Notes: generated by a model not told the origin, from the sequence alone. Shown: positions 23,469 to 35,425, numbered from the stretch's first letter. The stretch is DNA of 64,000 nucleotides from Icerya purchasi (GCA_039619475.1 CM077115.1:157641774-157705773); one strand, 5' to 3'. Program-made: numbers and translations.

Positions 23469-23625
23469 GGTTGCATTTGGTTTTTTTTTAAATTACATTT
23501 AAAAATTCTCTTTCTATACGTTATCGAAAAAAATGAAATTAAAATAGATTGCATTTAGTTTTTTTAAATTACATTTAAAAATTCTCTTTCTATACGTTAT
23601 CGAAAAAAATTAAATTAAAATCTGG
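23469..23625. repeat. 76-bp tandem duplication
   Basis: Two adjacent copies share AAATTACATTTAAAAATTCT and TATACGTTATCGAAAAAAAT, starting at 23491 and 23567 (offset 76). The copies differ at only a few positions. Confidence 0.9.
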
Positions 23626-24188
23626 AGTTATTATTTTCCAGCAATGTTGAACTATTTTTCGACCGCTGTATATTAAAGAACTGTATTACGGTTAAAATTG
23701 ACCTCCAGGTTTTTTAAAAAGCTTGACCTCGCATGAAAAGTTATTCTAATAAAGCGATACCGAACCAGCAGCCTTGCGATAATCGGTGACCTAAAGGTCA
23801 GGTGCAAGGCAGAATTGCATCCGCGTTCTTTATTTAAACCGGTATACTGAGTTTCTTCGTTTATTTACTGTTGATTGTATTTCTATAATTCTCATCTATA
23901 CATATATATTCACACACACACACTTACATATATATATATATATATATACTGACTGCTGCGGAGGAAGTGCTAGTAAAGTAGTGGTCTTTAATCTACCGCA
24001 TTGTTCAACTGATGAAATGATTATTAAACTATTAAAATATATATCAACTGATTTTGGTAGTTTAAAATCGTAATATAAAATTGCACAAAATCACGCGGCG
24101 ATTGGGTGTTAAATTATTGTTTATCGCGTTATATCGCAGTTTTAAGTAACCGGAAAAACTGGGATTAGTAGTATAGTCTCATATTTTA
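23626..24188. other. unassigned sequence with CA/TA repeats
   Basis: Contains a (CA)n/(TA)n tract at about 23910-23948. No gene supported. Confidence 0.5.
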
Positions 24189-24422
24189 TTACAATATAGT
24201 ACCGTCGAATGTGTACGTGTTACTACCATTAATAGTGAATGAATCATTCGGCGCAAAATTAGGATCGTAATCGTATTGTGGGGGATTTCCGATCATTATT
24301 GTAGCGCCATTGGAAAGCGACGAAGCAACATAAATAGTAGAACTTTTAATAATTCCTTCATCGAAACGCCCAGTAAAATAGGTCGCGATCAAAGTCGCTC
24401 GTTTTGGTTTTTTATTTTGGCT
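24189..24422 (-). CDS. unidentified short open frame with protein-like composition
   Basis: 77 codons are open on the minus strand between stops; there is no Met near the start, so it would have to be an exon or a remnant. The translation is not low-complexity: it has ATYFTGRFDEGI, then IMIGNPPQYDYDPNFAPND and NGSNTYTFDGTIL before the stop. An AATAAA overlaps the sequence just after the stop, which would suit a terminal exon. No family is recognised. It could equally be a fragment of a decayed element or chance. Confidence 0.25.
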   Translation of the reverse strand, partial: SQNKKPKRATLIATYFTGRFDEGIIKSSTIYVASSLSNGATIMIGNPPQYDYDPNFAPNDSFTINGSNTYTFDGTIL

Positions 24423-25337
24423 TTAATTAAAGCTAAAGTGTACGTTCAGCGTATTAAATATTAATTGTTCAAAATTACATTCCAGATATTTCGTCTGATA
24501 TGTTACACACCATAGTCACAACGGTAGATTTGTAAAATCTTTAAAGAAAATTAATAAATCAATGTGTTACTAGAATAAAATAACGGTTAATTTTGTTAAT
24601 TTTTTCGAATGTTTCAAGAGCAATGATAATATTTGTACCGAAGTGTTCATTGAATTATTCATCGATAGTTTCCGCCTTAAAATATTTTTTCTTTGAAACT
24701 AGTACTTTATGAACCCGATCCTTTGTAAGTGAACTTTATGCAAAACAATTTGAAATTATTTAAAATTCTAAAATGCCTTCCATTTAAAAGTTCGAAGGGG
24801 CTAGTGCCTTACCGAAAATCTCCTCCCGAAATAGTATTATGATATCCTATATTCTTGATGTACTCAAGATACTACGCGTTTTTTTTGTTTTTTTTTTTTG
24901 ACCTGTCTATTACATTTCAATCATTATCGAAACTCTCGATACCTTTGCAAATTTAATTTTTCATCATTTTTACATAGTTACGTTCTAATTTACAAATTTA
25001 CTTAGGCTAACGTTCCTCCGGTACTTGCCGAAAATTTACGGGAATTCAGCGAATTACTCGACTTTTACGTATCAGCTAAAAGCCACTGTCATCTGATTAT
25101 AGTATATTATATGCGATCGTGATAGCGCAGACGCTATAGAGAGTTAGTTATACGCAATCATTTTCGCTAATTAAGAAAAAAATAAATTTGGATGATTAGC
25201 CGGAAAATCATCAGGAACAACAAATATGTATTATACATAATGTTACCGTTTTGTTTAGTTACGCCCTCGGGGTTGCCACCGCTTATGATTATTAATTTTT
25301 AATGAAAAATTCTTTAATATTTATTACACACTTGCTT
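24423..25337. other. unassigned intergenic sequence
   Basis: No supported feature apart from a T run near 24885-24899. Confidence 0.45.
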
Positions 25338-25800
25338 GCGCACCAACCTTTCTTAACCGACCGACCGGTGAAAAGACACGGTAAATAAAATTTATAAATC
25401 TACGAGAATAATTAATTAAATATATAATATAAATTGTACGTATCACTCGGTTGTGGCTGCTGGGTTTGTTCCTTACCGGCAGGCGGGGGTATACGTTAAT
25501 GGTTTAATCCCTGATGAACAGAGACGTGGTACCCGAAAATTGTATATACTTTACAATTAGTTTTGGACTTTACTAATTACAAAACCGAGTTTCAATGCGA
25601 TCTGGTCACTAAGCCTTTTCCGGATCGTGATTCTTTCGGTTGCGAGACGATCTGGTCATCTTGCTGGATCGAGCTTCTTTCGGTTTTAAGACGATTAATC
25701 TACTTCTTCTTACCAAAAGTGGTTAATAGGCGACTTAACGAAGACTGCTTTCTGACTTTGGCGATTTTTAAATCGGTTTTTTATTTCGTGCTATGTCTTC
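25338..25800 (+). repeat. dispersed repeat of about 430 bp, copy 1
   Basis: Aligns by eye with 46781-47196 in the same orientation. Shared blocks include ACC(A/T)..CTTTCTT near the start, CGTATCACTC, GGCTGCT, GGCAGG and AAAACCGA. TTTCGGTT, AAGACGA and ACCAAAA follow further on. The copies are clearly diverged. No terminal repeats, tail or coding domain were recognised. The open frame 25563-26057 begins inside it and has no recognised domain. Confidence 0.6.
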
Positions 25801-26091
25801 TCTCTGGCAACCGATACATCAATCGGTTTTGTTGCTGTCCAATCACCGCGCGTGCATCTTTCAAAGACGAAATCGATCTGTATCCGATAATCCCTAGCCA
25901 GCAACTGTTGGTTCTTATTTACTATCACTGTCTCAGTAACATTTTTATTTTCTTTTCTTTTTCTTTCATTTCGTTTAATGTTTTATACGGCACCTGTGTA
26001 ACACATACACTCATTACATTACTATATATGAACCATCTGCGTTTTATACAAAAATGAACACCGGTTAGGCAATTTTACTTTTTTATTAAAT

Positions 26092-26346
26092 TTAATTAGT
26101 TCCAGTATTCGACGTAATGATTCTCAATGGTATGCTAAGCAGTTCTGGGAACAATAAAATTGCAGGAACGCGCATTAAGCCTTTCTGATTACCGAAATGA
26201 CGCACACTTAGAATGTTGTCGGTATTTTTTAGATTTCCAAAACTACCGAAATTATGTAATTTTGTAAATTCAACATTACCATCATCAGTACCGGACCATT
26301 TGCGCATTTTGAATTTAACATATAGAGTCAAATATTTCTTGAACAA
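26092..26346 (-). CDS. unidentified open frame next to a SINE
   Basis: A minus-strand frame of 84 codons ends at TAA 26092, followed by a TTTAATAAAAAAG polyadenylation-like signal. The composition is protein-like (MRKWSGTDDGNVEF, LHNFGSFGNLKNTDN, LSVRHFGNQKGLMRVPA). No family is recognised. The SINE at 26349 abuts the upstream end, so any original upstream sequence is interrupted there. It may be a terminal-exon remnant or a chance frame. Confidence 0.2.
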   Translation of the reverse strand: MFKKYLTLYVKFKMRKWSGTDDGNVEFTKLHNFGSFGNLKNTDNILSVRHFGNQKGLMRVPAILLFPELLSIPLRIITSNTGTN

Positions 26347-26348
26347 AA

Positions 26349-26607
26349 GGTAACGCGGTAGCCTAGTGGTTAAAAGATGCTTGGCTACCAGACCAGAGGT
26401 GTCGTCGGTTTTCGAGACTTGTCTTATTCTGGATTCGAATCGCTCCAGGATTTACCCATCCTGAAATAATTAGGTACCAGTGAAACCCGGGAAAGTAAAG
26501 ATGGATTCCAAGTAGAAAGGAACTGGCCCTGCTACTCTCATTAGTGTTGTTGGGCTTAGTTAACTTTACGCCCTGTCAAGAGTATAGAGGACTTACTTTT
26601 ACTTTTT
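26349..26607 (+). mobile_element. tRNA-derived SINE (family A), copy 1
   Basis: The 5' head has an A box (GCGGTAGCCTAGTGGTTAAA) and a degenerate B box (GGTTTTCGAGAC), the internal RNA polymerase III promoter of tRNA-derived SINEs. The body is shared with copy 2 at 28838-29096, including ATTCTGGATTCGAAT, TTACCCATCCTGAAAT and TAGTGTTGTTGGGCTTA. The 3' end is a T-rich ACTTACTTTTACTTTTT. No clear target duplication was found. Confidence 0.85.
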
Positions 26608-27840
26608 AACCGAACAGCGTACAAAATGTAAATGAAAATAACATAACGAAGGGCGAACAGAGAGGAAAACAAAATACTGCTTTGAATTAACGTCATGACA
26701 CAGTATAGCTGACCAAAGAAAGCTGCTTGCGCTTAAACTGTTTACACGGCAACAGGTACAATAAAAAACTGTTATCGGCGCTACTTCGGGTCGCTGTCCA
26801 AATCAGGTAAATCCGTAGAAACTTTTTTTTACAAATGACTGACGATTTCACATTTTGCAGCAAACACGTTGGTCTTCTCAGACCAGTGCATCAGATCTTT
26901 CAAAATCATGTTTTCCATTTGATAACCATGTTGGGTGTGCAAAACAATTTTTAAATACACACCCTGCGCATTCGGTTTATTGCGTAATACTATCATACTT
27001 TCCGGACGACAAGAGGAACTACTTTAAAGTCTGACAAAGTCAAAAAATTAAACCATGGCTTATTTTTTTCTAAAGGTGATTTTATTCAAAAACGTTATCC
27101 ATAATAACCGGAGCCGCCGCCCATTATTCTACCTCTGATTATACGAGCGGTCTGTGATACATGTTATTTTAGTCTTATTCGCCAGCTAAAAAGTGAAAAT
27201 AATCATTCAGTGTCGATTATTGATAATCAATTATTTAAGCGTATCGGTTGACTGCGCGTGATAAACGTAAACACAAATTCAGTGTCGCTTTGATACGGGG
27301 AATTTTATTGTGACGATAAACTTTATTCATACACTAACACAGAAGACTTTCTCTTTGTTTATGTTTAGCATTCTTTCGCGTACTTTGTCCGTGAATACGG
27401 ATGAAGTGGATTTTCAAAGAGCGCGCATGTTGCCGACGGAAATATCACACAATGTACATACGTGCGTTTGTGACGAAAATTTTTATGATCGCCGGAAGAC
27501 TAGTTGCGCAAATCTGGTGCACTAGTTCAAGATGGAAGCAAGCGCTGGGAACTTTGAGGGGTGATATTAATTGAAGTACCGAATGAACGGGGTCTTAGAC
27601 GATTTATATTCCCGATCAAAAATTTCCTTTTATTCCATTTATCAAAACCGCTTCAGTGTTAACCACGGCATGATGAGTTTTGACATTGATGGCATAATTC
27701 GATGCATCAATTGTTCGTTTTCCTCTGTATTAATTACAGACTAATGCTCATAAAATGGAATAGCAATTTGATGCGGTAAGAGAGCTCTACCAATGTTTGT
27801 AACTCTGCCTTTAAAAACCGCACGTAAAGTAGTTTATAAT
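26608..27840. other. unassigned intergenic sequence
   Basis: The open frame at 27310-27525 has no recognised features. Nothing else supported. Confidence 0.45.
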
Positions 27841-27866
27841 TATATATATATATATATATATATATA
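27841..27866. repeat. (TA)n microsatellite
   Basis: TA run of about 26 bp. Confidence 0.9.
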
Positions 27867-28059
27867 CTCTCTTCCTCACTCGATATTATAGGTTTTTTTA
27901 TTGAAAAACAAATCTATTCCACTCTTCAAAGAACATTATAGTATACAGTACTTGAAAAACCAGAAACAGGAAATTTTCCTTATTAGAAAAATAAAAATTC
28001 AAATGTGGTTAATTTCAGAAAATGTCCACACGCTATTTCAGCGACGTTTACATACATAC

Positions 28060-28063
<4 letters not shown>

Positions 28064-28121
<58 letters not shown>

Positions 28122-28122
28122 G
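28064..28122. repeat. (TA)n microsatellite
   Basis: TA run of nearly 60 bp flanked by TACATA/CGTACATGTATG. Confidence 0.9.
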
Positions 28123-28827
28123 TACATGTATGTATTTTTTTGTTGCATAATTTAGAAATTCTCTCCTAAGCCTACGCTAAAATTGTGCATAAATTTACAT
28201 AAAAATATATACTATGAAACAGCGATTTACTATTAATCAATTCCTGCAGAGGAAGACCGCTTAGCCTTAGGTTGTTCCGAATGTCCTCTGCATTATAGTC
28301 GTTAAAAAGTGAAAAATATAATTAATTATAGTTGGCATAATGCGTGAAGCGTTCTTATCGCTAATTTCGAGATGTCCGTTATTTTATTTTGTATGTTTTG
28401 TTTATTAATTATATTGAATTTTATTTGTGAACTGATCGTAATTATTATGATAAGTGTTTGTGTGATCGAATTTGGAACAGTACGAGAAAGTATGATAAAT
28501 CTGCCTCGATTCTGCATTCACATATCTTGTTATTAATTATATTCATTTTTCGCAAGCACTCGACGAAGTTATCATGTGCTGATAGAAGCCGAGTTGAAAT
28601 CTGAAATGATTTGATTGTTCTCGAATCCCTAATTCTGGGTAGTAATGCATGTGTAGAGTTATACAGTATGCGGATATAATATTTAGTATAATTTTTCATT
28701 TTCCTTTAATTTCACTGTAGTGTTGGGAAAGCAGATCAGTGAGCTATATTTCGTTATTGATCGAACCCCAGGGCCTAGTAAAGAATTTTTCTATCCTCGA
28801 ACTTTAGTTCAAAGCCTTTTATTATAC
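28123..28827. other. unassigned intergenic sequence
   Basis: No supported feature. Minus open frames at 28326-28517 and 28445-28699 have no recognised domains. Confidence 0.45.
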
Positions 28828-28837
28828 AGGCCAATTA

Positions 28838-29096
28838 AGTAAAGTAAGTCCCGTGACAGGGCGTCGGGGATTTTAAGGTTCGCAGTATGTTAAGCCCAAC
28901 GACACTAATGAGAGTAGGGGGAGTTCCTTTCTACTTAGGATTCGACTTCACTTTCCCGGGTTTCACTAGTACCAGATTATTTCAGAATGGGTAAATCATC
29001 CGGGAGTGATTTGAATCCAAAATAAGACAAGTCTCGAACCCGTGTACTCTGATTTAGTAGTCAAACGCCTAACTACTAGGATACCGCGGTACCTAT
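28838..29096 (-). mobile_element. tRNA-derived SINE (family A), copy 2, with target duplication
   Basis: Read on the minus strand the head is at 29096, with an intact B box GGGTTCGAGACTTG. The body matches copy 1 throughout. It is flanked by AGGCCAATTA at 28828-28837 and again at 29097-29106, a 10-bp target-site duplication that fixes the element at exactly 259 bp. Confidence 0.92.
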
Positions 29097-29106
29097 AGGC
29101 CAATTA

Positions 29107-30772
29107 GTGGCGTGAATAATTTCTGATTTTGACACAGTCTACACGCTTGCTGAAATTAAGGTTTTCATTTTTTAGTAATTTACTGTTGGAATGTCCTCAA
29201 TCTTATTTATGTTTGATTTGAATAAGAAGATGCCACAGCTTGTAATAATATTCAGCGCTGTTAATGTCCTGTTATGCATACATATTGATGATTGTTGTTT
29301 AATACATGAAATAAATATAAAAAAACCGCGCATTGATCAATTAATAAACTTGACAAGTTGAACAAACGCACACTTTTTTAGGAGTTGTAAAAAATGGAAT
29401 AAAAATAAAATGAAATATACCTATTAACGATTACAAGGCCCATTGTTAAGCATCAGCCTTTACAGCTAGCTCCATCCATAAATCACTATCATATTTTTCG
29501 TGTATTCTACTCCATAATCCTCCAAAGAAATAATTAAAGCTGTTGTCGGAAACAATTTGATGTATTGTCACCGGCGCGCTTACACTTCCTCTCGGTGACG
29601 TCCGTGCACAGATTTATTTCCTCTATCATTTGGCTCGATATTTTCAGATATTATCCGCCGCCCCCTCATTTTCATTTTGCTATCCTCACGATATTCTCCT
29701 ACTTTTCACTAATAGCTTAACAAATTTCGTGTGACATTCTCCTGTTGTTTTTTTGATTTCGCCTCCATTTTCTTCGTTAAACTCCATGTTTGACATCGGC
29801 ATACCAAACGACTTTAGTTTCTGTCGCAATTCGACTTTTAAACATTGATTTAAAGAAATTTCCTCTACGCTCCATTATCTCTTCTCTCTATTTCTTACTT
29901 ATTTCTTTCTAATGTCACTGCTTGTCTTTATAGAACACACTTCGTCTGCTACTTGGATTATTCTTCGTAATCTCCATTAGCTTAATTGTTTTGTTTTTAC
30001 TTATTTATTATTTGAGATAATGTATTCCAAATCCCGTCAGATTCGTAGCTATATAACCATCAAATATCGACAGAAAATCTAAGATTATTCAAAAATCTAC
30101 GTTTATTTCGATGGTGCCCAACATGCTTAACAGAAATTGGAAGGAGGATGCGCACCGTCCTTCCTTATGAGAACATTTATGTTGTTGATCAATGCACGAT
30201 GAACGAAAAGAACACCAAACCGGCATTTTCATTTCAGTATTTTTCAGCATATTAGTTCTTCAACGTGTTCTTTTTTTTTCGTTTTAAGCAGATGATATTA
30301 CAAATTGTTATTTCGGTCTGGCAAAATGAAGCTTCTGGATAAATAACGCGGTATCGCGGCATTGCCGAAAATTATATATTATATAACATCCGGTTCCTTT
30401 ATGCGCCAGTCATAATCATTTACCTTTTTTCTTTTTCCGGTTTACTTTACCAGCTGATGAAGTTTTACTGAACGAATGTGGACAAAAACAATGTCCATTT
30501 CATTTCGCATTAGTTTTTATCCATTTTATTTATTATAATATTAAAAATCGAGTTTAACGGAAATAGAGAAGTTTGAAGTAGGCGAATTTCAATTAATAAA
30601 AGAATATAGACGCCGGAGAATTTAATGTTAAAATACGCTAAAAATTTCATCTTCAGTAAACAGCTTAAATCATAACCTATTTAAAATTTAGAGAAGAACC
30701 TCGAAGAATATTATTAAAATAAAAAGGAACGTAAATATTTCATTTCAATTTGAAAATAAAATAGAAATATAG
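29107..30772. other. unassigned intergenic sequence
   Basis: No supported gene or repeat on either strand. The minus strand around 29450-29900 is rich in short Lys/Glu frames but none aligns with a family I recognise. Confidence 0.4.
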
Positions 30773-32340
30773 TTTTTTTTTGTTTTTTTTTTTTTTTTTA
30801 TATTTAAATAATTTGCGGGTCCCACAAGGCAAATGCCCGTCTGTGGGTTCCCAACATAATTATATCGTTTATTCACAAATATAATACATCTTAATGCTAA
30901 CACATTATATTGATCTTATATCTATTACTTAATTACACTTAATCTTTTATTTTCACTGAATTACATCTCATTTTTAAAACAAATACATTCATGCCCAACA
31001 CACATTCTAAGGCAATATTTACTCTTAAACCAAAATGTATGCAGCTAAAGAAAGGAGCTACCGTGCATTGTTTTTTTATATACTCGTACCTTATTAAATT
31101 TTTTATGTACCTTATTTATAATTATTCTCTTTGTTTGTTTCCCTCGTCTATTTTTTCTCAATCTTTGCACCACGCTATCAACCAAATTTTAATTTTGTCT
31201 TTCCATATTTTCAAATTGTCTTCGTCTTTAATTTCTTTTGGTATGTGACCCAAAATTTGACTCCAAATTTCCTCTTCAGCATTTTCAATTTTATTGTTAA
31301 CCCCTTTAGGTCTTATAATAGATAGTTTGTCATAGTTTCTAGTCCATTAAACCTTTTCCCTTGTCGGTAATATTATTTTTTCTGTTTTATATCTTAATAG
31401 TTTACTGTAATAAAAAAACATTTTTGGAGACATTTCTTTATTATTATCTCACCAAGTAGTATCCCTTGTGAGATTCGTATTTCTCCAGTTCGGTAAAATT
31501 ATTTTTAAACATCTTTTTTGTAACTTACTAATTTTCCTTAATTCCGTTTTTTTTTTGCCTCCCCCCAAATTTCAATTCCGTATCTGATTCTAGACATTAT
31601 TAATGAGTCAAAATATAATCTTGTGGTTTTGTAATTCATAACCTGTTTTAATTTGTATAAAGCCGGTATAGTCTGCCTGATTTTCCTCGCAATATTATCA
31701 ATGTGACCTCTCCATGTTAACGCCTTATCAAATGTAATTCCAAGATACTTAAAATTATCAACCGTTTCTATCGGGTCACAACAGCAAACTTCCGCTCCAT
31801 GAAGACAATCTACATTATGCAATACTATTTTGGGAATGAATTTTCTAAATCTACTTGGTGTTCTTACATACATAAATTTTGATTTCTTGGCATTTATTAC
31901 TAATTTTTTGTCGTGCACCCATCTGCAGACCTTATTCAAGTCCTCTTGAAGCATCCTTTCCGCAATTTCTACGTCTCGGTGTTCCATTACTAGAGCAATA
32001 TCGTCGGCATATGCGTAAATTTTAGCATTCGTAACACAGTTTTGTACGGAGTTCAGGTAAATTAGAGTAACGGGGCTAATATAGTTCCTTGTCCCACTCC
32101 ATATTTCGTTTTCCCTATATCGCTATATTCATTCCTAACTTTCACTAAGCATTCCCTTTCATGTAAATAACCTCTAAACCAATTGAGAAATTTCCCTGTT
32201 ATTCCAATTTTAATTAGATCCTCTATCAAAATTTCCCTATCAACTAAATCAAAAGCCTTAGCAAGATCTAAAAAAACTACCAGAAATTGTTTTCCGGATG
32301 CTAACCCTTTATTTATATCAGATGTAAATGTCCTGAGTTA
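30773..32340 (-). mobile_element. 5'-truncated non-LTR retrotransposon
   Basis: On the minus strand RT sequence runs from about 32340 to 31455, followed by a 3' UTR of about 650 bp and a poly(A) tail seen as T-rich runs at 30773-30799. Just before the tail is a hairpin-forming segment (30818-30851): GGGTCCCACA pairs imperfectly with TGTGGGTTCCC around GGCAAATGCC. The 5' end is truncated inside RT. No target duplication could be read. Confidence 0.85.
31455..32340 (-). pseudogene. reverse transcriptase fragment with frameshifts
   Basis: Minus-strand blocks in order are INKGLASGKQFLVVFLDLAK then AFD (first catalytic Asp), GVGQGT, KIYAYADDIAL (catalytic YADD, about 32002-32020), KKLVINAKKSKFMYV, FKYLGITFDKALTWRGHI, SRIRYGIEIWG and LQKRCLKIIL. 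A frameshift lies near 32075, between GQGT and the block leading to YADD. A second lies in the run of ten A residues near 31545, where the frame ends; the next frame continues the RT thumb to about 31455. Outside these two breaks the sequence is intact, so decay is moderate. Clade is not assigned. Confidence 0.85.
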
Positions 32341-34009
32341 ACGTATATGTAAAAAAAAATGATTAATATTAAATGATTAACATGATTGAATTATCCTAAT
32401 AAACGTTGAAGTTAGTACGAATTTTACTGTTGTACTTGAAGTTAGTTTAGCTATTTTGAGCTGAACAAAAAAAATAAAAAATCAGGGAAATGATCTGGAT
32501 CGGAAACAGAGACATAAATCGCTATTTAATTTTTCTTTTTTCTGACGAAAATAATCGAATGCAATAAACTAAACTTTTAACGGGTTTATTATTAAATTAT
32601 AATAATATATAATAATATGCGTGTCTTTTCGTTTACACGGAAAAAAAAATGAATAATTCAACGCGTTCTTCCAAGCGGTCGCTAGAAATCGAGTTCAGAA
32701 TGGCGTTTAATTATTTAGAATATTACTGATTAAGTGATATCAGCGCGAAGGTTCAGTAAATTTCACACAGCATTAAAAATGTGAATTAGCATCGGTAAAA
32801 TAATTATCGCGTCCCTTTGAATTTTGCATTACGAAAGAATAGTCTCCACCTTGCTCGAATATTAAAAAGTCCTAACCGGTTGCGTAACCTGCTTTTGTGC
32901 GAGATTCACCCGGAAACCGCAAGTTAAAATGCAACCGCGTTCTCGAAACTGAAAATAGACACTAACAGTATACATTAACAACGAGTGTGTGAGTTACACA
33001 GAACAGCCTTGCCAACAAATGTTTAATTTATAATCGAGTGTGTATTTATCCAAGTGGCCAAGCGTACGGAACAAGGGGGTTACGTTTCGCTACTAAAATA
33101 TACCACGATGTGCGAGTAATGATACTCTACAGTGCGCGGTGAGAAATCATGGGTGAAATAACCACGTTACGAAACACATTTGGCAGACGCGTAAGAATGT
33201 GCTGTAGCTGAATCTCGGCTTAATTATCGGGAGCTTTATGATTTAAACGTAAATAATAGAGTCGTAAAAACAACAGAAATATATTGATTCGAAAAATTGA
33301 AAAAACCAGCCGAGGGGGCCGTATTAATATTTTTCTTTTTTTTTTAAGTTTTTTAATATGGTCAATGAAATTACATTATGTGGTACGTCGCGCGAGCTTT
33401 TCTATTCTGAAAGTTACTGATATACGGAAGAAGAAATTGTTGATTTTTATATGAAAACCCGTATTTTTTTCTTCCTTACTTCAGGTTAATAACTTTTATG
33501 TTTTTTTCTTTTTTTTCTTTTTGCTTCTTTTCATCAGTCTAGACTCTAGAGGCACGAATTTACGAGGTTTTTTCAAACTCAATAAAAAAAAAAAAAAACA
33601 AAAAAAAAACAATAAATATTTTTATTTTATTTATTTATTTATTTATTTTACGTGTCGTATACAGCAACTTAGGCTAGAGACACGGCAAGAAGTTACAAAA
33701 TTATGAAAGTTGAAAGAAAGGAAAAAAGGAAAATAAAGAGAAATTAACACCATTTTTTTACCATTTATTTATTTATGTTTTAAGAATACATAAAAAAATT
33801 ATCGAACAAAAAAAAATTCAAAATTCACAAAGTTCCAGGCTAATATTTTTTTCGATAAAAATGCGTTTTTGTTTCTTTGTACGTCTCATTTTTCATTATT
33901 TCTAAGACGGCATCTTCTTATTTATTTACATTATGTTAATTTTAGTGTCTCCTTCATTCGTATGTTTTGTGTAGTTGTTTAGATTTTAGTTCGTTCATTT
34001 AATGAGATA
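32341..34009. other. unassigned sequence with A-rich and TTTA repeats
   Basis: Contains A runs near 33585-33610 and a (TTTA)n tract at about 33620-33650. No gene supported. ATTTTAGTTCGTTCATTTA near 33983 recurs in the palindrome at 58278. Confidence 0.45.
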
Positions 34010-35425
34010 ATAAATGAGTCTTCGCCGGGTTTGGATGGGATAATCGAAAAAAAAAAAGAATTTGAGTGAAAAGGCTAAGATGATTCTGGCGGATATCTAT
34101 AATGATTTGCTTCAGCATGACTGCTCGGTCGCGAAGGATTAAATTCAATTCATTGTGGTTCCTGTCACAAACCCGTTCGAATTAGAGCAGCTAACCTCTC
34201 TCGCGTCGTGTTTTAGCAAATCATTTGATATAATTATTAAAAATAGGTTGTTAATACGATAGATAGTAAATGTGACAATATTCTTCCGTCGCGAGTAGTT
34301 TGGATTCCGGCTAGGCAGGTATATTCAGATTAGCCAAATTTCTGTACTGTATTTATTTCTTTTTCATTCAGAATGAGAGTTCTTAATAGAATCGTTTTTG
34401 GATATAGTCGGAGCCGTTAATAATGTGTCTATTCCTGTCTTATTTAAGCAAGTAACGGAAATTGGAGTTCCAGCAGTCGTCCGTATGGGTAAATTGTGTA
34501 AACTTTTTATAAATTGAAAGCTATTCTTCCGAAGTCCGAAAACTAAGACAATCTTCTGATGATGGCCAGTGTAAGCTGGCCGAAACGTTAAGCGCTGTGT
34601 ATTTTGAAATAAATACATTGAATTTTCTAAACGCAATTTTCCGTAAATTATCATTTACATTATAACTAAGCTATAGCTGGACGTATCACTTGTAAAGGAC
34701 TTTCCAGGAGTCAGTTTGAAGTCCTGTGCTCCTTAATGGTTAGATTGTGAATTCGATTAGACTTTTATCGTATGCCGATTATTCCATATAGTATATGAAA
34801 ACCACAAATATCTGCCAGAGGCTATTACGACTTTTCAGACTTCTATCAAAACGGTTGTAATTCGTTTTAAAATATTTGTTTCGATTTATCACCTTTTGAG
34901 TTATCCTTTTATATCTTCACTCTCCGTCCATTTAACAGTTCAAATCCTCAAATATATAATATCTAAAATGAATGCTTTCCTCTCATCATAATACAATTTA
35001 AATATTTTTTCAATTAAATCTTGATTCTAAACTTACCCGGAGTCTGCACATAAATACACTATCCAATCAGCTCATGAATATGTACGATCCTTTGACCTCA
35101 AGTTTAAATCTACAATGAGATCCAGACTGGATTATGGGGCGAGTTTTTACGGTTCGGCTTCAGCCGAAGTCTCTTCAGAATTTTGGATTCTGGCTTATTA
35201 CAGCTTAAACAATGTCCTACAAAGTTAACCTTCAGATGGAGAACCATGGTGGCTCCGTTACATATTAAACGAATAGCTTTAACTGACGAGTTTTTAATTA
35301 AATATTATAATTTCCTTAACTATTCGCTAACAGTTAATACTATAGATTTACATGATAAATGGGGATTTGTCGACAAAAAAATGCCTATTTTTATTAAAGG
35401 AATAATCAAAGACGTTAAATAGAAT
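34010..35425 (+). pseudogene. decayed non-LTR reverse transcriptase
   Basis: The plus-strand order of remnants is SSPGLDGI (about 34020), IIIKNRLL (about 34220), FGFRLGRY, then FLDIVGAVNNVSIPVLFKQV (about 34400-34460), matching the first catalytic block FLDIxGAFDNV with the Asp of AFD changed to Asn. KGLPGVS (about 34695) is the PQGS region. LLSYADYSI (about 34765) is the catalytic YADD box with the second Asp replaced by Tyr. SRLDYGASFYGSA (about 35120) is the thumb. Frames shift repeatedly. The RT is interrupted near 34552-34665 by unrelated sequence carrying a hammerhead-like motif. Confidence 0.65.
34552..34665 (+). other. insertion with hammerhead-like CTGATGA/GAAAC motif
   Basis: CTGATGA (34556-34562) is followed by T, a perfect 6-bp stem GGCCAG/CTGGCC around TGTAAG, and GAAAC (34582-34586). 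This is the order of the hammerhead ribozyme core, and such ribozymes are known in Penelope-like elements. One extra base before the stem, and no clear stem III with a cleavage site, depart from the consensus, so activity is doubtful. It sits inside a dead RT and may be a terminal fragment of another element. Confidence 0.4.

Noticed and set aside
25511..25540. CTGATGA...CCCGAAAA as another hammerhead-like core
   Set aside because: No stem between the parts, and the related copy at 46.9 kb lacks the motif.
25563..26057. 164-codon frame as a membrane protein
   Set aside because: Its first part lies in a dispersed repeat whose other copy is not open in this frame; hydrophobicity follows T-rich composition.
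26349..26430. Functional tRNA gene
   Set aside because: B box is mutated, no complete cloverleaf seen, and the body is shared with a second copy as in a SINE.
35183..35422. 79-codon frame as a gene
   Set aside because: It follows the thumb region of a decayed RT and is best explained as part of that remnant.
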